The notes: generated from the sequence alone by a model not told the origin. A DNA stretch of 64,000 nucleotides from Salinarimonas sp. (GCF_040111675.1 NZ_CP157794.1:2811501-2875500); one strand, 5' to 3'. Counted from the stretch's first letter, positions 17,722-27,793 are shown. A program made the numbers and translations.

Positions 17722-20495
17722 GAGGCCGCCTTTCGCGCCGGCCGCGGCGCGGCATCCGCCTCGGCGTCGGCCGCCTTCTTCGTCGTGGCGGCCTTCTTGG
17801 CGGTGGACGCCTTCTTCGTCGTCGACGCCTTCTTGGCGGCCGGCTTCTTGGCGGCCGGCTTCTTCGTCGCCGTCTTCTTGGCCGGCGCCTCGGCGCCCTC
17901 CTCGCCCGCGGCGGCCTTCTTCGCGGCCGGCGCCTTCTTGGTCGCCGCCTTCCTCGTCGTCGCTTTCTTCGCCCCGCCGGAGGCCCGGCGCGCCTTGAGG
18001 AGCCCCGCCGCCTCCTCCAGCGTCACGGCCTCGGCCTCCATGCCCTTGGGCAGGGTGGCGTTGGTCTTGCCGTCGGTGACGTAGGGCCCGTAGCGGCCGG
18101 CCTTGACCACCACGGGCTTGCCGCTCTCGGGATCGTCCCCGAGCGGCCGGCCGGGATCGCCGCCGCCGCGACGCCCGCCGGCGCCGCTCTCCTTGGCGAC
18201 GATGAGGTCGATCGCCCGGTTGGCGCCGATCTCCAGCACGTCGTCGTCCTTGCCCAGCGACGCGTAGGTCTTGCCGTGCTGGACATAGGGCCCGAAGCGG
18301 CCGACGCCGGCCTTGATCGGCTCGCCGGTCTCGGGGTGCTTCGCCACCTCGCGGGGCAGCGAGAGAAGCTTGAGCGCCTTCTCGAGGTCGACCGCGCCCG
18401 GCGTCATGCCCCGCGGCAGCGAGGCGCGCTTGGGCTTCTCGTCGCCCTCCGCCTCGCCGAGCTGGACGAAGGGGCCGAAGCGCCCGTCCCGCAGCGAGAC
18501 CTCGAGGCCGGTCTCCGGGTCCTTGCCGAGCACGCGCGTTCCCGGCTGCCCGCCCTCGCCGTCGCCCTCGCCCTGCGCGGCGGAGAGCTGGCGGGTGTAG
18601 CGGCATTCGGGATAGTTCGAGCAGCCGATGAAGGCGCCGAACTTGCCGAGCTTGAGCGACAGCGTCCCCGCTCCGCAGGAGGGGCAGGCCCGTGGATCGG
18701 CCCCGTCGCCCTTGGGCGGGAAGATGTGCGGGGCGAGATAGTCGTTGAGCGCGTCGAGAACCTGCGTCGTGCGCAGCTCCTTGGTGTCGCCGACCGAGGC
18801 CGAGAAATCGCGCCAGAAATCGCGCAGCACCTGCTTCCAGTCGATCTCGTGGTTCGAGATCCGGTCGAGCTGCTCCTCCAGCGCGGCGGTGAAGTCGTAT
18901 TCCACGTAGCGCTTGAAGAAGGCCTCCAGGAAGGCCGTGACGATGCGGCCCTTGTCGTGGGCGTGGAGGCGCTTCTTCTCCAGCGTGACGTATTCGCGGT
19001 CCTTCAGGACCTGCAGGATCGAGGCGTAGGTCGAGGGCCGGCCGATGCCGAGCTCCTCCATGCGCTTGACGAGGCTCGCCTCGGAATAGCGCGGCGGCGG
19101 CTCGGTGAAGTGCTGCGTCGCGCTGATGCGCTCGCGCTTGAGGGGATCGCCCGTCTCCATCGGCGGCAGGCGGCCCGATTCCTCGTCCTCCTCGTCGTCG
19201 CGGCCCTCCTGGTAGAGGGTGAGGAAGCCGTCGAACTTCACCACCTGGCCGGTGGCGCGCAGGTCGAGGGTGCGCGGGCCGACCGAGGCCGCGATGTCGG
19301 CCGTTGTGCGCTCCAGCAGCGCCGATTCCATCTGCGAGGCCGTGGTGCGCACCCAGATCAGCTCGTAGAGCTTCGCCTGCTCGGGATCGAGATAGCGCGC
19401 CACCTGCTTCGGCAGCCGGCCCATGTCGGTGGGGCGCACGGCCTCGTGGGCCTCCTGCGCGTTCTTGGCCTTGGTCGCGTACTTGCGCGGCACGTCCGGC
19501 ACGTAGCGGTCGCCGAACTCGCGGCCGATCACGGCGCGCGCGGCGCGCACCGCCTCCGGCGCCATGTCGACGCCGTCGGTTCGCATGTAGGTGATGAGGC
19601 CCACCGTCTCGCCGCCGATCTCGACGCCCTCGTAGAGCCGCTGGGCGACGCGCATGGTCTGGGCCGGCGCCATGCCGAGCTTGCGCGAGGCCTCCTGCTG
19701 GAGCGTCGAGGTGGTGAAGGGCGGCTGCGGGTGGCGCTTGGCCGGCTTCGCCTCGATGTTCGAGACCGCGAAGGTCGCGATCTCGAGATCCTTCTTGAAG
19801 GCCTCCGCCTCCTCGCCCTTGCCGATGTCGAGGCGGGTGATCTTCCGGCCGTCGGCGCCGACGAGCCGCGCGTCGAAGACGCCGCCGTCCTTGGTCGCGA
19901 GCGTCGCGACGAGCGACCAGTACTCGCGCGGCACGAAGCTCTCGATCTCGCGCTCGCGGTCGCAGACGAGGCGCAGGGCCACCGACTGCACGCGGCCCGC
20001 CGAGCGCGAGCCCGGCAGCTTGCGCCAGAGCACCGGCGAGAGGGTGAAGCCGACGAGATAGTCGAGCGCGCGCCGCGCCAGGTAGGCGTCGACCAGGGCC
20101 TGGTCGATCTCCCGGGGCGCGCGCATGGCGGCGGCGACGGAATCCTTGGTGATGGCGTTGAAGGTGACGCGCTCGATCGGCATGCCCTTGAGCACGCGCT
20201 TCTCGTTGAGCGCCTCCAGAACGTGCCAGGAGATGGCCTCGCCCTCACGGTCCGGGTCGGTGGCGAGAATCAGCTTCTCCGCCCCCTTCACCGCCTTGGC
20301 GATCTCGGAGAGCCGCTTGGCGCCGCGGTCCTCGAGCTCCCAGAGCATGCGGAAGTCGTCCTCCGGGTCCACGGAGCCGTCCTTGGCCGGCAGGTCGCGG
20401 ATGTGCCCGAAGCTCGCCAGGACCTCGTAGTCCCGGCCGAGATACTTGTTGATCGTCTTGGCCTTGGCGGGCGACTCGACGACGACGACTTTCAT
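17718..20495 (-). CDS. topA: DNA topoisomerase I
   Basis: Type IA topoisomerase of 925 residues that relaxes negative supercoils. The Toprim domain is N-terminal (VVVESPAKAKTINKYLG and later ATDPDREGEAISWH), the active-site Tyr lies near residue 300 in GLITYMRTDGVDM, and a Cys4 zinc ribbon (CPSCGAGTL and CSNYPECRY) follows around residue 610. Three more zinc-ribbon-like repeats without Cys follow (each with GRFGPYVQ-like cores), then a C-terminal Lys/Ala/Thr-rich tail of about 100 residues resembling histone H1, as in other alphaproteobacteria. First gene of topA-DUF1232-VOC. Confidence 0.97.
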   Translation of the reverse strand: MKVVVVESPAKAKTINKYLGRDYEVLASFGHIRDLPAKDGSVDPEDDFRMLWELEDRGAKRLSEIAKAVKGAEKLILATDPDREGEAISWHVLEALNEKRVLKGMPIERVTFNAITKDSVAAAMRAPREIDQALVDAYLARRALDYLVGFTLSPVLWRKLPGSRSAGRVQSVALRLVCDREREIESFVPREYWSLVATLATKDGGVFDARLVGADGRKITRLDIGKGEEAEAFKKDLEIATFAVSNIEAKPAKRHPQPPFTTSTLQQEASRKLGMAPAQTMRVAQRLYEGVEIGGETVGLITYMRTDGVDMAPEAVRAARAVIGREFGDRYVPDVPRKYATKAKNAQEAHEAVRPTDMGRLPKQVARYLDPEQAKLYELIWVRTTASQMESALLERTTADIAASVGPRTLDLRATGQVVKFDGFLTLYQEGRDDEEDEESGRLPPMETGDPLKRERISATQHFTEPPPRYSEASLVKRMEELGIGRPSTYASILQVLKDREYVTLEKKRLHAHDKGRIVTAFLEAFFKRYVEYDFTAALEEQLDRISNHEIDWKQVLRDFWRDFSASVGDTKELRTTQVLDALNDYLAPHIFPPKGDGADPRACPSCGAGTLSLKLGKFGAFIGCSNYPECRYTRQLSAAQGEGDGEGGQPGTRVLGKDPETGLEVSLRDGRFGPFVQLGEAEGDEKPKRASLPRGMTPGAVDLEKALKLLSLPREVAKHPETGEPIKAGVGRFGPYVQHGKTYASLGKDDDVLEIGANRAIDLIVAKESGAGGRRGGGDPGRPLGDDPESGKPVVVKAGRYGPYVTDGKTNATLPKGMEAEAVTLEEAAGLLKARRASGGAKKATTRKAATKKAPAAKKAAAGEEGAEAPAKKTATKKPAAKKPAAKKASTTKKASTAKKAATTKKAADAEADAAPRPARKAAS

Positions 20496-20727
20496 GCGTT
20501 CGTTCCAGGACGGGCGCGGATGTGGCGACGCGCCGCCGAGCCCCTGGCGACGGCGCGAGGGGTTTAAGTGGGCAAAGCGCGGGCGCGTGTCAAATCGGGA
20601 GAGGACCGGGCTGGACAGGCAACGCGCGACCGCGCGCCGCGGGCCCTCGATCGTGCGGCGGCCGTCTTGCGTCCGTCACGAAGCCGTGGCAGGCCCGGCG
20701 CGGCAGCCACGCGCACCGGAGCCTCCC

Positions 20728-21330
20728 ATGACCGTCCTCGTCTTCGACGTCGGCAACGTGCTGATCCGCTGGGATCCGCGCTTCCTGTACGAGACGATGT
20801 TCGCCGACGCCGAGCGGATGGAGTGGTTCCTCGCCAATGTCTGCACGCCGGACTGGAACCTGGAGATGGATCGCGGCGCGGCCTTCGCCGATCAGGTCGC
20901 CGCCTTGTGCGCGCGCCATCCCGAATGGGAGGCCGAGATCCGGGCCTTCGACGCGCGCTGGGCCGACATGGTGCCGGGCGCCGTCGAGCCGAACATGGCG
21001 CTCCTGGAGCGCCTTCTCGGGCGGGGCGAGCCGATCTACGCCATCACCAACTTCTCGCGGGAGAAATGGGTGGAGGCGCAGGCGCGCTTTCCGCTTCTGA
21101 CGCGGTTCGAGGGCGTCGTCGTCTCGGCGCACGAGCGGCTGATCAAGCCCGACCCGGCGATCTACCGCACGCTGCTCGACCGCTACGGCCTCGAGGCCTG
21201 GCGCTGCCTCTTCATCGACGATTCGGAGAAGAACGTGGCGGGCGCCCGCGCGGTCGGCATGCGCGCGCTCCACTGCCCGCTCGGGTTCGACCTCGAGGCG
21301 GGGCTGCGGGAGGCGGGCGTGGAGGTCTGA
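20728..21330 (+). CDS. HAD-superfamily phosphatase (YihX-like)
   Basis: Hydrolase of 200 residues, subfamily IA. Motif I is VFDVGNVLIRWD with the nucleophile Asp7; motif II is AITNFS; motif III Lys is in LIKPDPAIY; motif IV is FIDDSEKNV. The DVGN form of motif I is the one found in YihX/acid sugar-phosphatase-like proteins, which suggests a sugar phosphate substrate rather than a haloacid. Start ATG 20728 is preceded by CGGAGCC. Divergent from topA with a 232-bp gap that shows nothing else recognisable. Confidence 0.88.
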   Translation: MTVLVFDVGNVLIRWDPRFLYETMFADAERMEWFLANVCTPDWNLEMDRGAAFADQVAALCARHPEWEAEIRAFDARWADMVPGAVEPNMALLERLLGRGEPIYAITNFSREKWVEAQARFPLLTRFEGVVVSAHERLIKPDPAIYRTLLDRYGLEAWRCLFIDDSEKNVAGARAVGMRALHCPLGFDLEAGLREAGVEV

Positions 21331-21416
21331 CCAGCGTCGTCATCCTTCAGCCCGGCAAGCAGGCCGAGCTCGGCCCGAACGATCGTCGTTTCAGCGAGGC
21401 GGCGATGCAGGCTCTC

Positions 21417-21437
21417 CCCTCGCCCCGATGGCGAGGG
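21417..21437. repeat. Intergenic hairpin between convergent genes
   Basis: CCCTCGCC and GGCGAGGG form a perfect 8-bp stem around a five-base loop, between the HAD gene and the convergent RND gene. There is no T tract on either strand, so it is either a weak bidirectional terminator or a palindromic repeat. Confidence 0.4.
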
Positions 21438-21478
21438 ACCGGGGGTGTGGGTCGTGCAGGCCAGTCGCCTCCGAGCCT

Positions 21479-24400
21479 CTACCCCGCCGGGGCGAGGCCG
21501 GCGGCGCGGAGATAGCCGCGCTTGATGCGGGCGAGGTCCTGGGCGACGCCGAGCAGCGCCGGCACCACGAACAGGATGATCAGCGCCGCGACGAGCAGCC
21601 CGAAGGAGAGCGTGATCGCGATCGGGATCAGGAACTGCGCCTGCAGGCTCTTCTCGGCGATCAACGGGGCCATGCCCCCGGACGTGGTCAGCGTCGTCAG
21701 CAGCACCGCGCGGAAGCGGTCGACGGAGGACGCCACCGCCGCCTCGGCGGGCTCCTGCCCGTCGCGGACGCGCTCGTTGTAGCGGTCGACGAGCACGATC
21801 GAGCCGTTGACCAGGATGCCCGAGAGCCCGAGCAGACCCACCATCGACAAAAAGGCGAACTGGAAGCCGAGCAGCCAGTGCCCGATCACCGCGCCGATGA
21901 AGCCGAAGGGAATGACGAGCATGACCAGGATCGGCTGCGACCAGTTCTGGAAGACGAGGGCGAGGATCACGTAGATCGCCGCGAGCGCGATGAGCGCGCC
22001 GAAGCCGAGGTCGCCGAAGGCCTTGGCCTGCGTCTCCGCGCGTCCGCGCACGGTCGTCTCGACGCCGTAGCGGGTGCGCAGCTCCGGCAGGATGTTGTCG
22101 ACGACGTCGGCGCGCACCTCGCCCTCGGGCGTGACGTCGGCGTTGACGTCCGCCGTGACGGTGACGGCGACGCGCCCGTCGCGCCGCTGGACCAGCGCGA
22201 AGGCCGCGCGCTCCTCGATGGCGACCACGTCGCCGAGCCGCACCTGCGCGCCCGACGGCGTGCGCAGCATCATGTCGAGCAGGCCCGCCACCGAGAGGTC
22301 GGCGCCCTCCTGCACGACGCGGATCGTCACCTCCTCCTCGCCGGCGGCGAAGCGCATGGCGACCGCGCCCTGATAGACGCCGCGCACCTGCGAGACGATG
22401 GCGTCCGTCGTGAGCCCCAGCGCCTTGCCGCGCGGGGTGGGCGCGAGCACGATCTCGTTCTTGCCGAAGGGCGTGTCGTCGGCGATGCCGTAGACGCCCG
22501 GATAGTCGCGCAGCCGCAGCTTCAGCTCCTCGGCCGCGGCCTTGAGCGTGCCGAGCTCGGCGCCGGTGAAGGCGACGTCGATGTCCGAGCCCGGCGGGCC
22601 GGAGCGGCGGCCTGTAATGGAGATCTCGTCGAGGCCGGGGATCGCCGGCACGGCCTCCTCGAAGGCGGCGACCACCTCGGGCGTGCGGGTGAGGCGCTCC
22701 TCGCCGGGTGTGAGCTCGACCTCGACGGTCGCCATGTTGTCGCCGCGCTTCTGGCCGGCGACGCCGAGCCTCGCGAAATGATAGGTGACGACGCGCTCGC
22801 CGCGCTCCTCGAAGATGCGCCGGTCGGCGTCGTCGATCGCCTGCTCGACCCGCACGAGGGCGTCGATCATGGCGGCTTCCGACATGCCGGGCGCGAACAT
22901 GATCTCGGCCGTGACGTATTCGGGCTCGGGCGTCGGGAAGAAGGTGAACTGCACCCGCCCGCCGGCGATGAGGCCCACGGAGAGGATCAGGGCCGCCACC
23001 GCCAGCGCGATGGTGGAATAGCGCCAGGCGAAGGCGATGCGCGCCAGCGCCCGGACCGGTCCGTTGCGGAACCGGTCGATGCCGCGCTCGAGCCCGGCGC
23101 GCATCCGCGCCATCAGCGAGGGCCGCACCCGGCGCGCCGCGCGGGCCTTGGCGCGCTCCTGCGCGGCCAGCGCGTGCCGCAGATGCGTCGGCAGGATGAG
23201 GAAGCTCTCGAACAGCGACGCCGCGAGCGCGACGACCACGACGAGCGGGATCGCCACGATGATCTGGCCGACGACGCCGGAGATCATGAAGACAGGCAGG
23301 AAGGCCGCCTGGGTCGTCGTCGTCGCGGCGATGACGGGGACGAGCATGCGCATCGCCGCGCCGTGGGCGGCCTGCGTCGGCGTCTTGCCCTCCTCGGTGA
23401 GCGTCACCGCGTGCTCGCCGACGATGATGGCGTCGTCGACGAGGATGCCGAGGACGAGGATGAGGCCGAGCAGCGAGATCGCGTTGATCGTCTGCCCCGT
23501 CGCCCACATCAGCGCGAAGGTGGCGAGCAGCGAGATCGGCACGCCCATCGCCACCCAGAAGGCGACGCGGGTGTTGAGGAAGAACAGGAGCACGAGGACG
23601 ATGATCGCCATGCCCGTGAGGGCGTTGAGCGAGAGCGTCTCGATGCGGTCGGAGACCACCTGGGCGCGGATGTCGAAGAGCTGGGCGTCCACGGTGGGCG
23701 GCAGGCGCGCCTCGAGATCGGCGACGTAATCGAGCGCCGCGGTCATGCTCTCCAGCGTGTCGGCGCTCTCCGCGCGCTGGATGTCGAGCAGGATCGTCGG
23801 CTCGCCGCCCCGCAGGAGGCGCACGCCGCCGTCGCGCAGGGCCTCGCGGACGCTCGCGACGTCGCGCACGAAGACGCGCTCGCCCTCGGCGCTGGAGACG
23901 ACCTCGACGGCGCCGATGCCGGATGGCCGGTCGGTGCGCGAGAGCGTCCGCAGGGTGCGCTCGCTCGCGCCCTCGAGCGTCCCGAGCGGCTCGGAGAGAT
24001 TGGCGTTGGCGATGGCGCGGGACACGTCGGCGGCGGTGAGGCCGAGCCGGCGCATGGCGACGGGATCGACCTCGACCCAGAGCTCGCGGGCCCGGTCCCC
24101 GGTGAAGACGACGCGGTCGATGCCACGGTCGAGCAGCCCGTCGCGGGCCTCCCGCGCGATCGCCTTGAGCGAGTCCTCCGACACCGCGCCGGAGAGGGCG
24201 AGGATCGCCACCGTCTCGTAGAACTCGACGCGCGTGACGACCGGGCGCTCCGCATCCAGCGGCAGGGTGGTGACGGACGCGATCGCCTGCTCCACGTCGG
24301 AGAGCGCCTTGTCCATGTCGGCGCCCTCGACGAACTCGACGACGATGCGCGCCGAGCCCTCGACCGCGTAGGAGGTGATGTTGTCGACGCCGTCCAGGAA

Positions 24401-24676
24401 GCGCACCTCGGGCTCGATCACGTCGAGCACGGCGGTGGAGACGTCCTCCGGGCTCGCGCCCTGCCAGGCCACGGTGACGAAGATCGTCGGGATCTGGACG
24501 GTGGGGAAGAATTGCGTGTTGAGCCGCGTCAGCGCCATCAGGCCGAGCAGCGCCACGCCGAGCGCGAGCAGGTTGGCCGCGATGCGGTGGCGCAGGAAGC
24601 CGTTGATGATGCCGATGATGCCGCCGCCGCCCGTCGGCACGGCGTCTGTCTCGTCCTCGTCTCGCGCGGCGCTCAT
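21479..24676 (-). CDS. RND-family efflux permease (AcrB-like)
   Basis: Inner-membrane proton antiporter of 1065 residues with the twelve-helix RND layout: one helix (residues 23-45), a large periplasmic domain, five more helices, then the duplicated second half. The proton-relay Asp pair is in LGILVDDAIIVGEHAV (about residue 410). It would pump drugs, detergents or envelope components together with the adaptor encoded upstream (4-bp overlap ATGA) and an outer-membrane channel not found here. The sequence falls with the broad AcrB/MdtB-like group rather than the heavy-metal CusA group. Confidence 0.92.
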   Translation of the reverse strand: MSAARDEDETDAVPTGGGGIIGIINGFLRHRIAANLLALGVALLGLMALTRLNTQFFPTVQIPTIFVTVAWQGASPEDVSTAVLDVIEPEVRFLDGVDNITSYAVEGSARIVVEFVEGADMDKALSDVEQAIASVTTLPLDAERPVVTRVEFYETVAILALSGAVSEDSLKAIAREARDGLLDRGIDRVVFTGDRARELWVEVDPVAMRRLGLTAADVSRAIANANLSEPLGTLEGASERTLRTLSRTDRPSGIGAVEVVSSAEGERVFVRDVASVREALRDGGVRLLRGGEPTILLDIQRAESADTLESMTAALDYVADLEARLPPTVDAQLFDIRAQVVSDRIETLSLNALTGMAIIVLVLLFFLNTRVAFWVAMGVPISLLATFALMWATGQTINAISLLGLILVLGILVDDAIIVGEHAVTLTEEGKTPTQAAHGAAMRMLVPVIAATTTTQAAFLPVFMISGVVGQIIVAIPLVVVVALAASLFESFLILPTHLRHALAAQERAKARAARRVRPSLMARMRAGLERGIDRFRNGPVRALARIAFAWRYSTIALAVAALILSVGLIAGGRVQFTFFPTPEPEYVTAEIMFAPGMSEAAMIDALVRVEQAIDDADRRIFEERGERVVTYHFARLGVAGQKRGDNMATVEVELTPGEERLTRTPEVVAAFEEAVPAIPGLDEISITGRRSGPPGSDIDVAFTGAELGTLKAAAEELKLRLRDYPGVYGIADDTPFGKNEIVLAPTPRGKALGLTTDAIVSQVRGVYQGAVAMRFAAGEEEVTIRVVQEGADLSVAGLLDMMLRTPSGAQVRLGDVVAIEERAAFALVQRRDGRVAVTVTADVNADVTPEGEVRADVVDNILPELRTRYGVETTVRGRAETQAKAFGDLGFGALIALAAIYVILALVFQNWSQPILVMLVIPFGFIGAVIGHWLLGFQFAFLSMVGLLGLSGILVNGSIVLVDRYNERVRDGQEPAEAAVASSVDRFRAVLLTTLTTSGGMAPLIAEKSLQAQFLIPIAITLSFGLLVAALIILFVVPALLGVAQDLARIKRGYLRAAGLAPAG

Positions 24677-26043
24677 TCGCGCACCTCGACCAGCTGGCCG
24701 GCGCTGGCGGCGGTGAGCCGGGAGGCGAGGATGCGCGCACCCTCCGGGATGTCGGCGGCGCGCACGACGACGCCGTCCTCGCTCCAGGTGAGCACGTCGA
24801 CCTCGACGCGCGCCAGACGGTTGTCCGCGTCGATCACGAAAACGCCGCCGTCGTAGAGCGCGGCGACGGGAAGCACCAGCGCGTCCTCGTAGACCTGGTC
24901 GGCGAGACGGGCCTCGACGAAGGCGCCCGGGCGCAGGACGTCGCTCTCCACCGCGTCGGTGAAGGCGGCGTAGGCGGCGAAGGAGGCGTCCGAGGCCTCC
25001 GCGGCGACGCGCGTCACCACCGCCTCGCGGGCGATCTCGGCGTTTCCGGCGCTCCAGACGACGGTGACGGGACGCCCCTCGAGCTCCCCGCCGGGGGCGA
25101 GCCGCGCGTATTGCCCGTCGGAGAGGAGGAAGCGCGCCTCGAGCCGGTCGGTCGCGACGAGCGTCGCGATCCGGTCGTTCTGCGAGACGATCTTGCCGAC
25201 CTCCGCGCCGACGTTCGAGACCAGCGCGTCGAAGGGCGCGCGCAGGACCGTGTCGTCGAGATTACGCTCGGCCTGGGAGAGGGCGAATTGCAGCCGATCG
25301 AGCGAGGCCTCGATCTGGGTGCGCTGCGCGTCGTAGACGGAGAGCTGGTTCTCGCGGCTCTCGAGCGTGGCCTCCGCCTGCGAGACCCGCAGCTGCACGT
25401 CGTCGAAGGCCCGGGCGGTGGCGCTGCCGCTCTCGCGCAGCTGGGTGAGCCTGTCGAAATCGCGCTGGGCGATGGCGAGCTGCTCGCGGGCGCGCTCGAT
25501 GCCGTCGGTCTCCTGGCGGCGGCGGGCGTCGAGCTCGGCGAGCCGGGCGCGGGCCTCGGCGAGGTCGGCGCGGGCGCGGATCAGGGCGCCCTCGTAGGCG
25601 AAGGGGTCGATGGTGACGAGCGCCTCGCCCTGCGCGATACGGGCGCCGTCGACGAGATCGTCCGAGACCTCGATCACCGGCCCGGAGACCAGCGCCCGCA
25701 GGTCGACCGAGCGGCCCGCGACGATGCGGCCGTAGACGGTGAGCGTCGGCTGCACGGCCCGGGGCGACGCGACCACCGCCGCGATCGGCCGGGCCTGCTC
25801 GCCCTGGCGCTCGACGGGCACGACGGGCTTCGTCGCGCGCATCCAGGAGAAGCCCGCGAGCGCGCCGACGATCAGCGCGACGGGAAGGACCACCATCACG
25901 AGGAGCCGCAGCGCCCGCCCGAGCCGCGCGAGCACGCTCGGCCGCCCCGCCGGCCGTCGGCCGTCCTCCGCGCGCTCGCGCGCAGCCCGTTCGTCGGTGA
26001 ACGGGGGATCGTCGTTGACGCGCGCGTCCATGGTATCCGTCAT
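24673..26043 (-). CDS. RND efflux periplasmic adaptor subunit
   Basis: Membrane fusion protein of 456 residues. It has a 45-residue cytoplasmic N-terminus, one membrane anchor (LRLLVMVVLPVALIVGALAGF, in two overlapping halves), a lipoyl-like beta domain (SGPVIEVSDDLVDGARIAQGEALVTID in outline), an alpha-helical hairpin of about 110 residues rich in Arg/Glu/Ala, and a C-terminal beta barrel (ALVLPVAALYDGGVFVID). It bridges the permease to an outer-membrane channel. No TolC-like gene is adjacent, so the channel must be encoded elsewhere. Confidence 0.92.
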   Translation of the reverse strand: MTDTMDARVNDDPPFTDERAARERAEDGRRPAGRPSVLARLGRALRLLVMVVLPVALIVGALAGFSWMRATKPVVPVERQGEQARPIAAVVASPRAVQPTLTVYGRIVAGRSVDLRALVSGPVIEVSDDLVDGARIAQGEALVTIDPFAYEGALIRARADLAEARARLAELDARRRQETDGIERAREQLAIAQRDFDRLTQLRESGSATARAFDDVQLRVSQAEATLESRENQLSVYDAQRTQIEASLDRLQFALSQAERNLDDTVLRAPFDALVSNVGAEVGKIVSQNDRIATLVATDRLEARFLLSDGQYARLAPGGELEGRPVTVVWSAGNAEIAREAVVTRVAAEASDASFAAYAAFTDAVESDVLRPGAFVEARLADQVYEDALVLPVAALYDGGVFVIDADNRLARVEVDVLTWSEDGVVVRAADIPEGARILASRLTAASAGQLVEVRE

Positions 26044-26151
26044 CCTCGCGTTCCGCGGGTTCTCCGCTCCCGTCTCCCATATCCCCGTTTCGCAGGTGCG
26101 AATAGAACGTGAAGAAACGTAAAGCCGGGCGTCCCGCGCGCCACGTTCCTC

Positions 26152-26982
26152 TTACGTGCCCACGATCTCCCGCGGATCAATGCCGAGGCGTTCCTGCGCC
26201 TGCGCCAGGAGGTCGAGGTCGAGCGGACGGGGCGCGAGGTCCACGCCGTCGGACAGCGTCTCGACGATGGTCGTCAACGCCTTGAGGCGACCCGCCTTCT
26301 TCTGCTCGGAGGAGAGCGCCGTCCAGGGCGCTCGAGCGGTCGAGGTGCGGCGGATCATCTCCTCCACGGCGGCCGCGTAGTGCGGCCATTTCTCGCGGTT
26401 GCGAAGGTCCTCGTAGGAGAGCTTCCAGCGCTTGAGCGGGTCGCGCAGGCGCTGGACGAAGCGCTTCTTCTGCTCGTGCGGGGAGATGTGCAGGAACAGC
26501 TTCACGATCCGCACGCCGTCGTCGAGCAGCATCCGCTCGAAGGCGCGGATCTCGCCGTAGGCGCGCTGCCAGTCCGCCCGCTCGGCGTAGCCCTCGACGC
26601 GCTCCACCAGAACGCGCCCGTACCAGGAGCGGTCGAAGATCACGATCTCGCCCGCGGCCGGCAGCCGGCTCCAGAAGCGGTGGAGATAGTGGTGGCGCTG
26701 CTCGAAGGGCGACGGCGCGCCGATCGGCCAGACCTTGAAGCCGCGCGGGTCCATCGCGGCCGCCATCCGCCGGATCGTGCCGCCCTTGCCGGCGGCGTCC
26801 CACCCCTCGAACACGATGAGCCCGCGCTCGCCGGTATGGAGAAAGGCCTGCTGGATGCGCTTGAGCTCGGTCTGAAGCCGCGCCTCCTCGGCGAGGTAGC
26901 TCTCCTGGTCGACGCGGACCGAGAGGTCCACCCGGGCGAGGTGAAAATCTTCGTGAACCAGGCGGTGCTCGTCCGAACTCAT
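26152..26982 (-). CDS. ppk2: Polyphosphate kinase 2 family protein
   Basis: PPK2-family enzyme of 276 residues that transfers phosphate between polyphosphate and a nucleotide. Walker A is FEGWDAAGKGGTIRR; the lid and Walker B region contain FDRSWYGRVLVERVEG, and the middle has the family ERMLLDDGVRIVKLFLHIS stretch. Whether it makes or uses polyphosphate, and for AMP, ADP or GDP, cannot be read from sequence. ATG 26982 with GGGAGA upstream is chosen; the longer frame to 27120 is Arg-rich and overlaps the divergent hemolysin III gene's leader. Confidence 0.9.
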   Translation of the reverse strand: MSSDEHRLVHEDFHLARVDLSVRVDQESYLAEEARLQTELKRIQQAFLHTGERGLIVFEGWDAAGKGGTIRRMAAAMDPRGFKVWPIGAPSPFEQRHHYLHRFWSRLPAAGEIVIFDRSWYGRVLVERVEGYAERADWQRAYGEIRAFERMLLDDGVRIVKLFLHISPHEQKKRFVQRLRDPLKRWKLSYEDLRNREKWPHYAAAVEEMIRRTSTARAPWTALSSEQKKAGRLKALTTIVETLSDGVDLAPRPLDLDLLAQAQERLGIDPREIVGT

Positions 26983-27082
26983 GCTAGTCTCCCGGAACGG
27001 CCGCGACCGGCCGTCGTTTTGCTCTCGCCTGCGAGGGCGGCGACGTCCGCGCGGATCTCCGCGAGCCGAGGAGGCGCGATCC

Positions 27083-27793
27083 ATGACGGAGACCCCCGTT
27101 CCGAAAGCCCCCGTTCTCACGGCGCCCGCCGCCTACGTCCCGCCCGCGCGGGTGAAGTGGGACTATAGCAGAGCCGAGCTCATCGCCGACGGCATCGTGC
27201 ATGCCCTCGGCGTGAAGGCCGCCCTCGTCGGCGTCGTTCTGCTCGCGCTGTTCGCGGCCGAGCGCGCCGGCGCGCTGGAGATGACCGGGGTCGCGGTCTA
27301 CTGCTTCGGCCTGCTGAGCGTGCTCAGCGTCTCGGCGGTGTACAACCTCTATCCCGCCTCGCGCACGAAGTGGATCCTGCGGCGCTTCGACCATGCGGCG
27401 ATCTACCTGCTGATCGCAGGCACCTACACGCCCTTCCTCACCCAGCTCGACAGCGCGGTCGCGACGCCGCTCCTCGTCATCGTCTGGGGCGCGGCGGCCG
27501 TCGGGATCGCCTTGAAGCTCGCTTTTCCCGGGCGCTGGGACAAGGCGGCCGTGCTGCTCTATCTCGGGATCGGCTGGAGCGGGGTCTTCGCCGGGCCCGC
27601 CGTGATCGAGGCGCTCTCGCCGACGACGCTCTGGCTCATCGCGGTGGGCGGGGCGACCTACACGGTGGGCGTGATCTTCCATCTCTGGGAGAGCCTGCGC
27701 TACCACAACGCCATTTGGCACGCCTTCGTGCTCGTCGCCTCGGGCTGCTTCTACTTCGCGGTGCTCGACTGCATGGTGCTGGCCAAGGGGTGA
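27083..27793 (+). CDS. Hemolysin III / PAQR-family membrane protein
   Basis: Seven-helix membrane protein of 236 residues of the hemolysin III (YqfA/TrhA, PAQR-like) family, with KWILRRFDHAAIYLLIAGTYTPFL and a C-terminal His pair in YHNAIWHAFVL. In PAQR enzymes a third zinc ligand sits in a YH motif of helix 2; here the equivalent is VYNLYP, i.e. Asn. Function in bacteria is uncertain (membrane lipid homeostasis is proposed for TrhA). ATG 27083 follows GAGGAGG. Confidence 0.82.
   Translation: MTETPVPKAPVLTAPAAYVPPARVKWDYSRAELIADGIVHALGVKAALVGVVLLALFAAERAGALEMTGVAVYCFGLLSVLSVSAVYNLYPASRTKWILRRFDHAAIYLLIAGTYTPFLTQLDSAVATPLLVIVWGAAAVGIALKLAFPGRWDKAAVLLYLGIGWSGVFAGPAVIEALSPTTLWLIAVGGATYTVGVIFHLWESLRYHNAIWHAFVLVASGCFYFAVLDCMVLAKG

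Noticed and set aside
17675..18084. Lys/Ala-type repeats in the topA tail as a tandem DNA repeat
   Set aside because: They encode the histone H1-like C-terminal tail of topoisomerase I, a known feature of the family.
21428..24856. 1142-codon plus-strand frame opposite the RND permease
   Set aside because: Shadow of the RND gene: Arg/His/Asp-rich with no domain, while the minus strand encodes a full RND permease.
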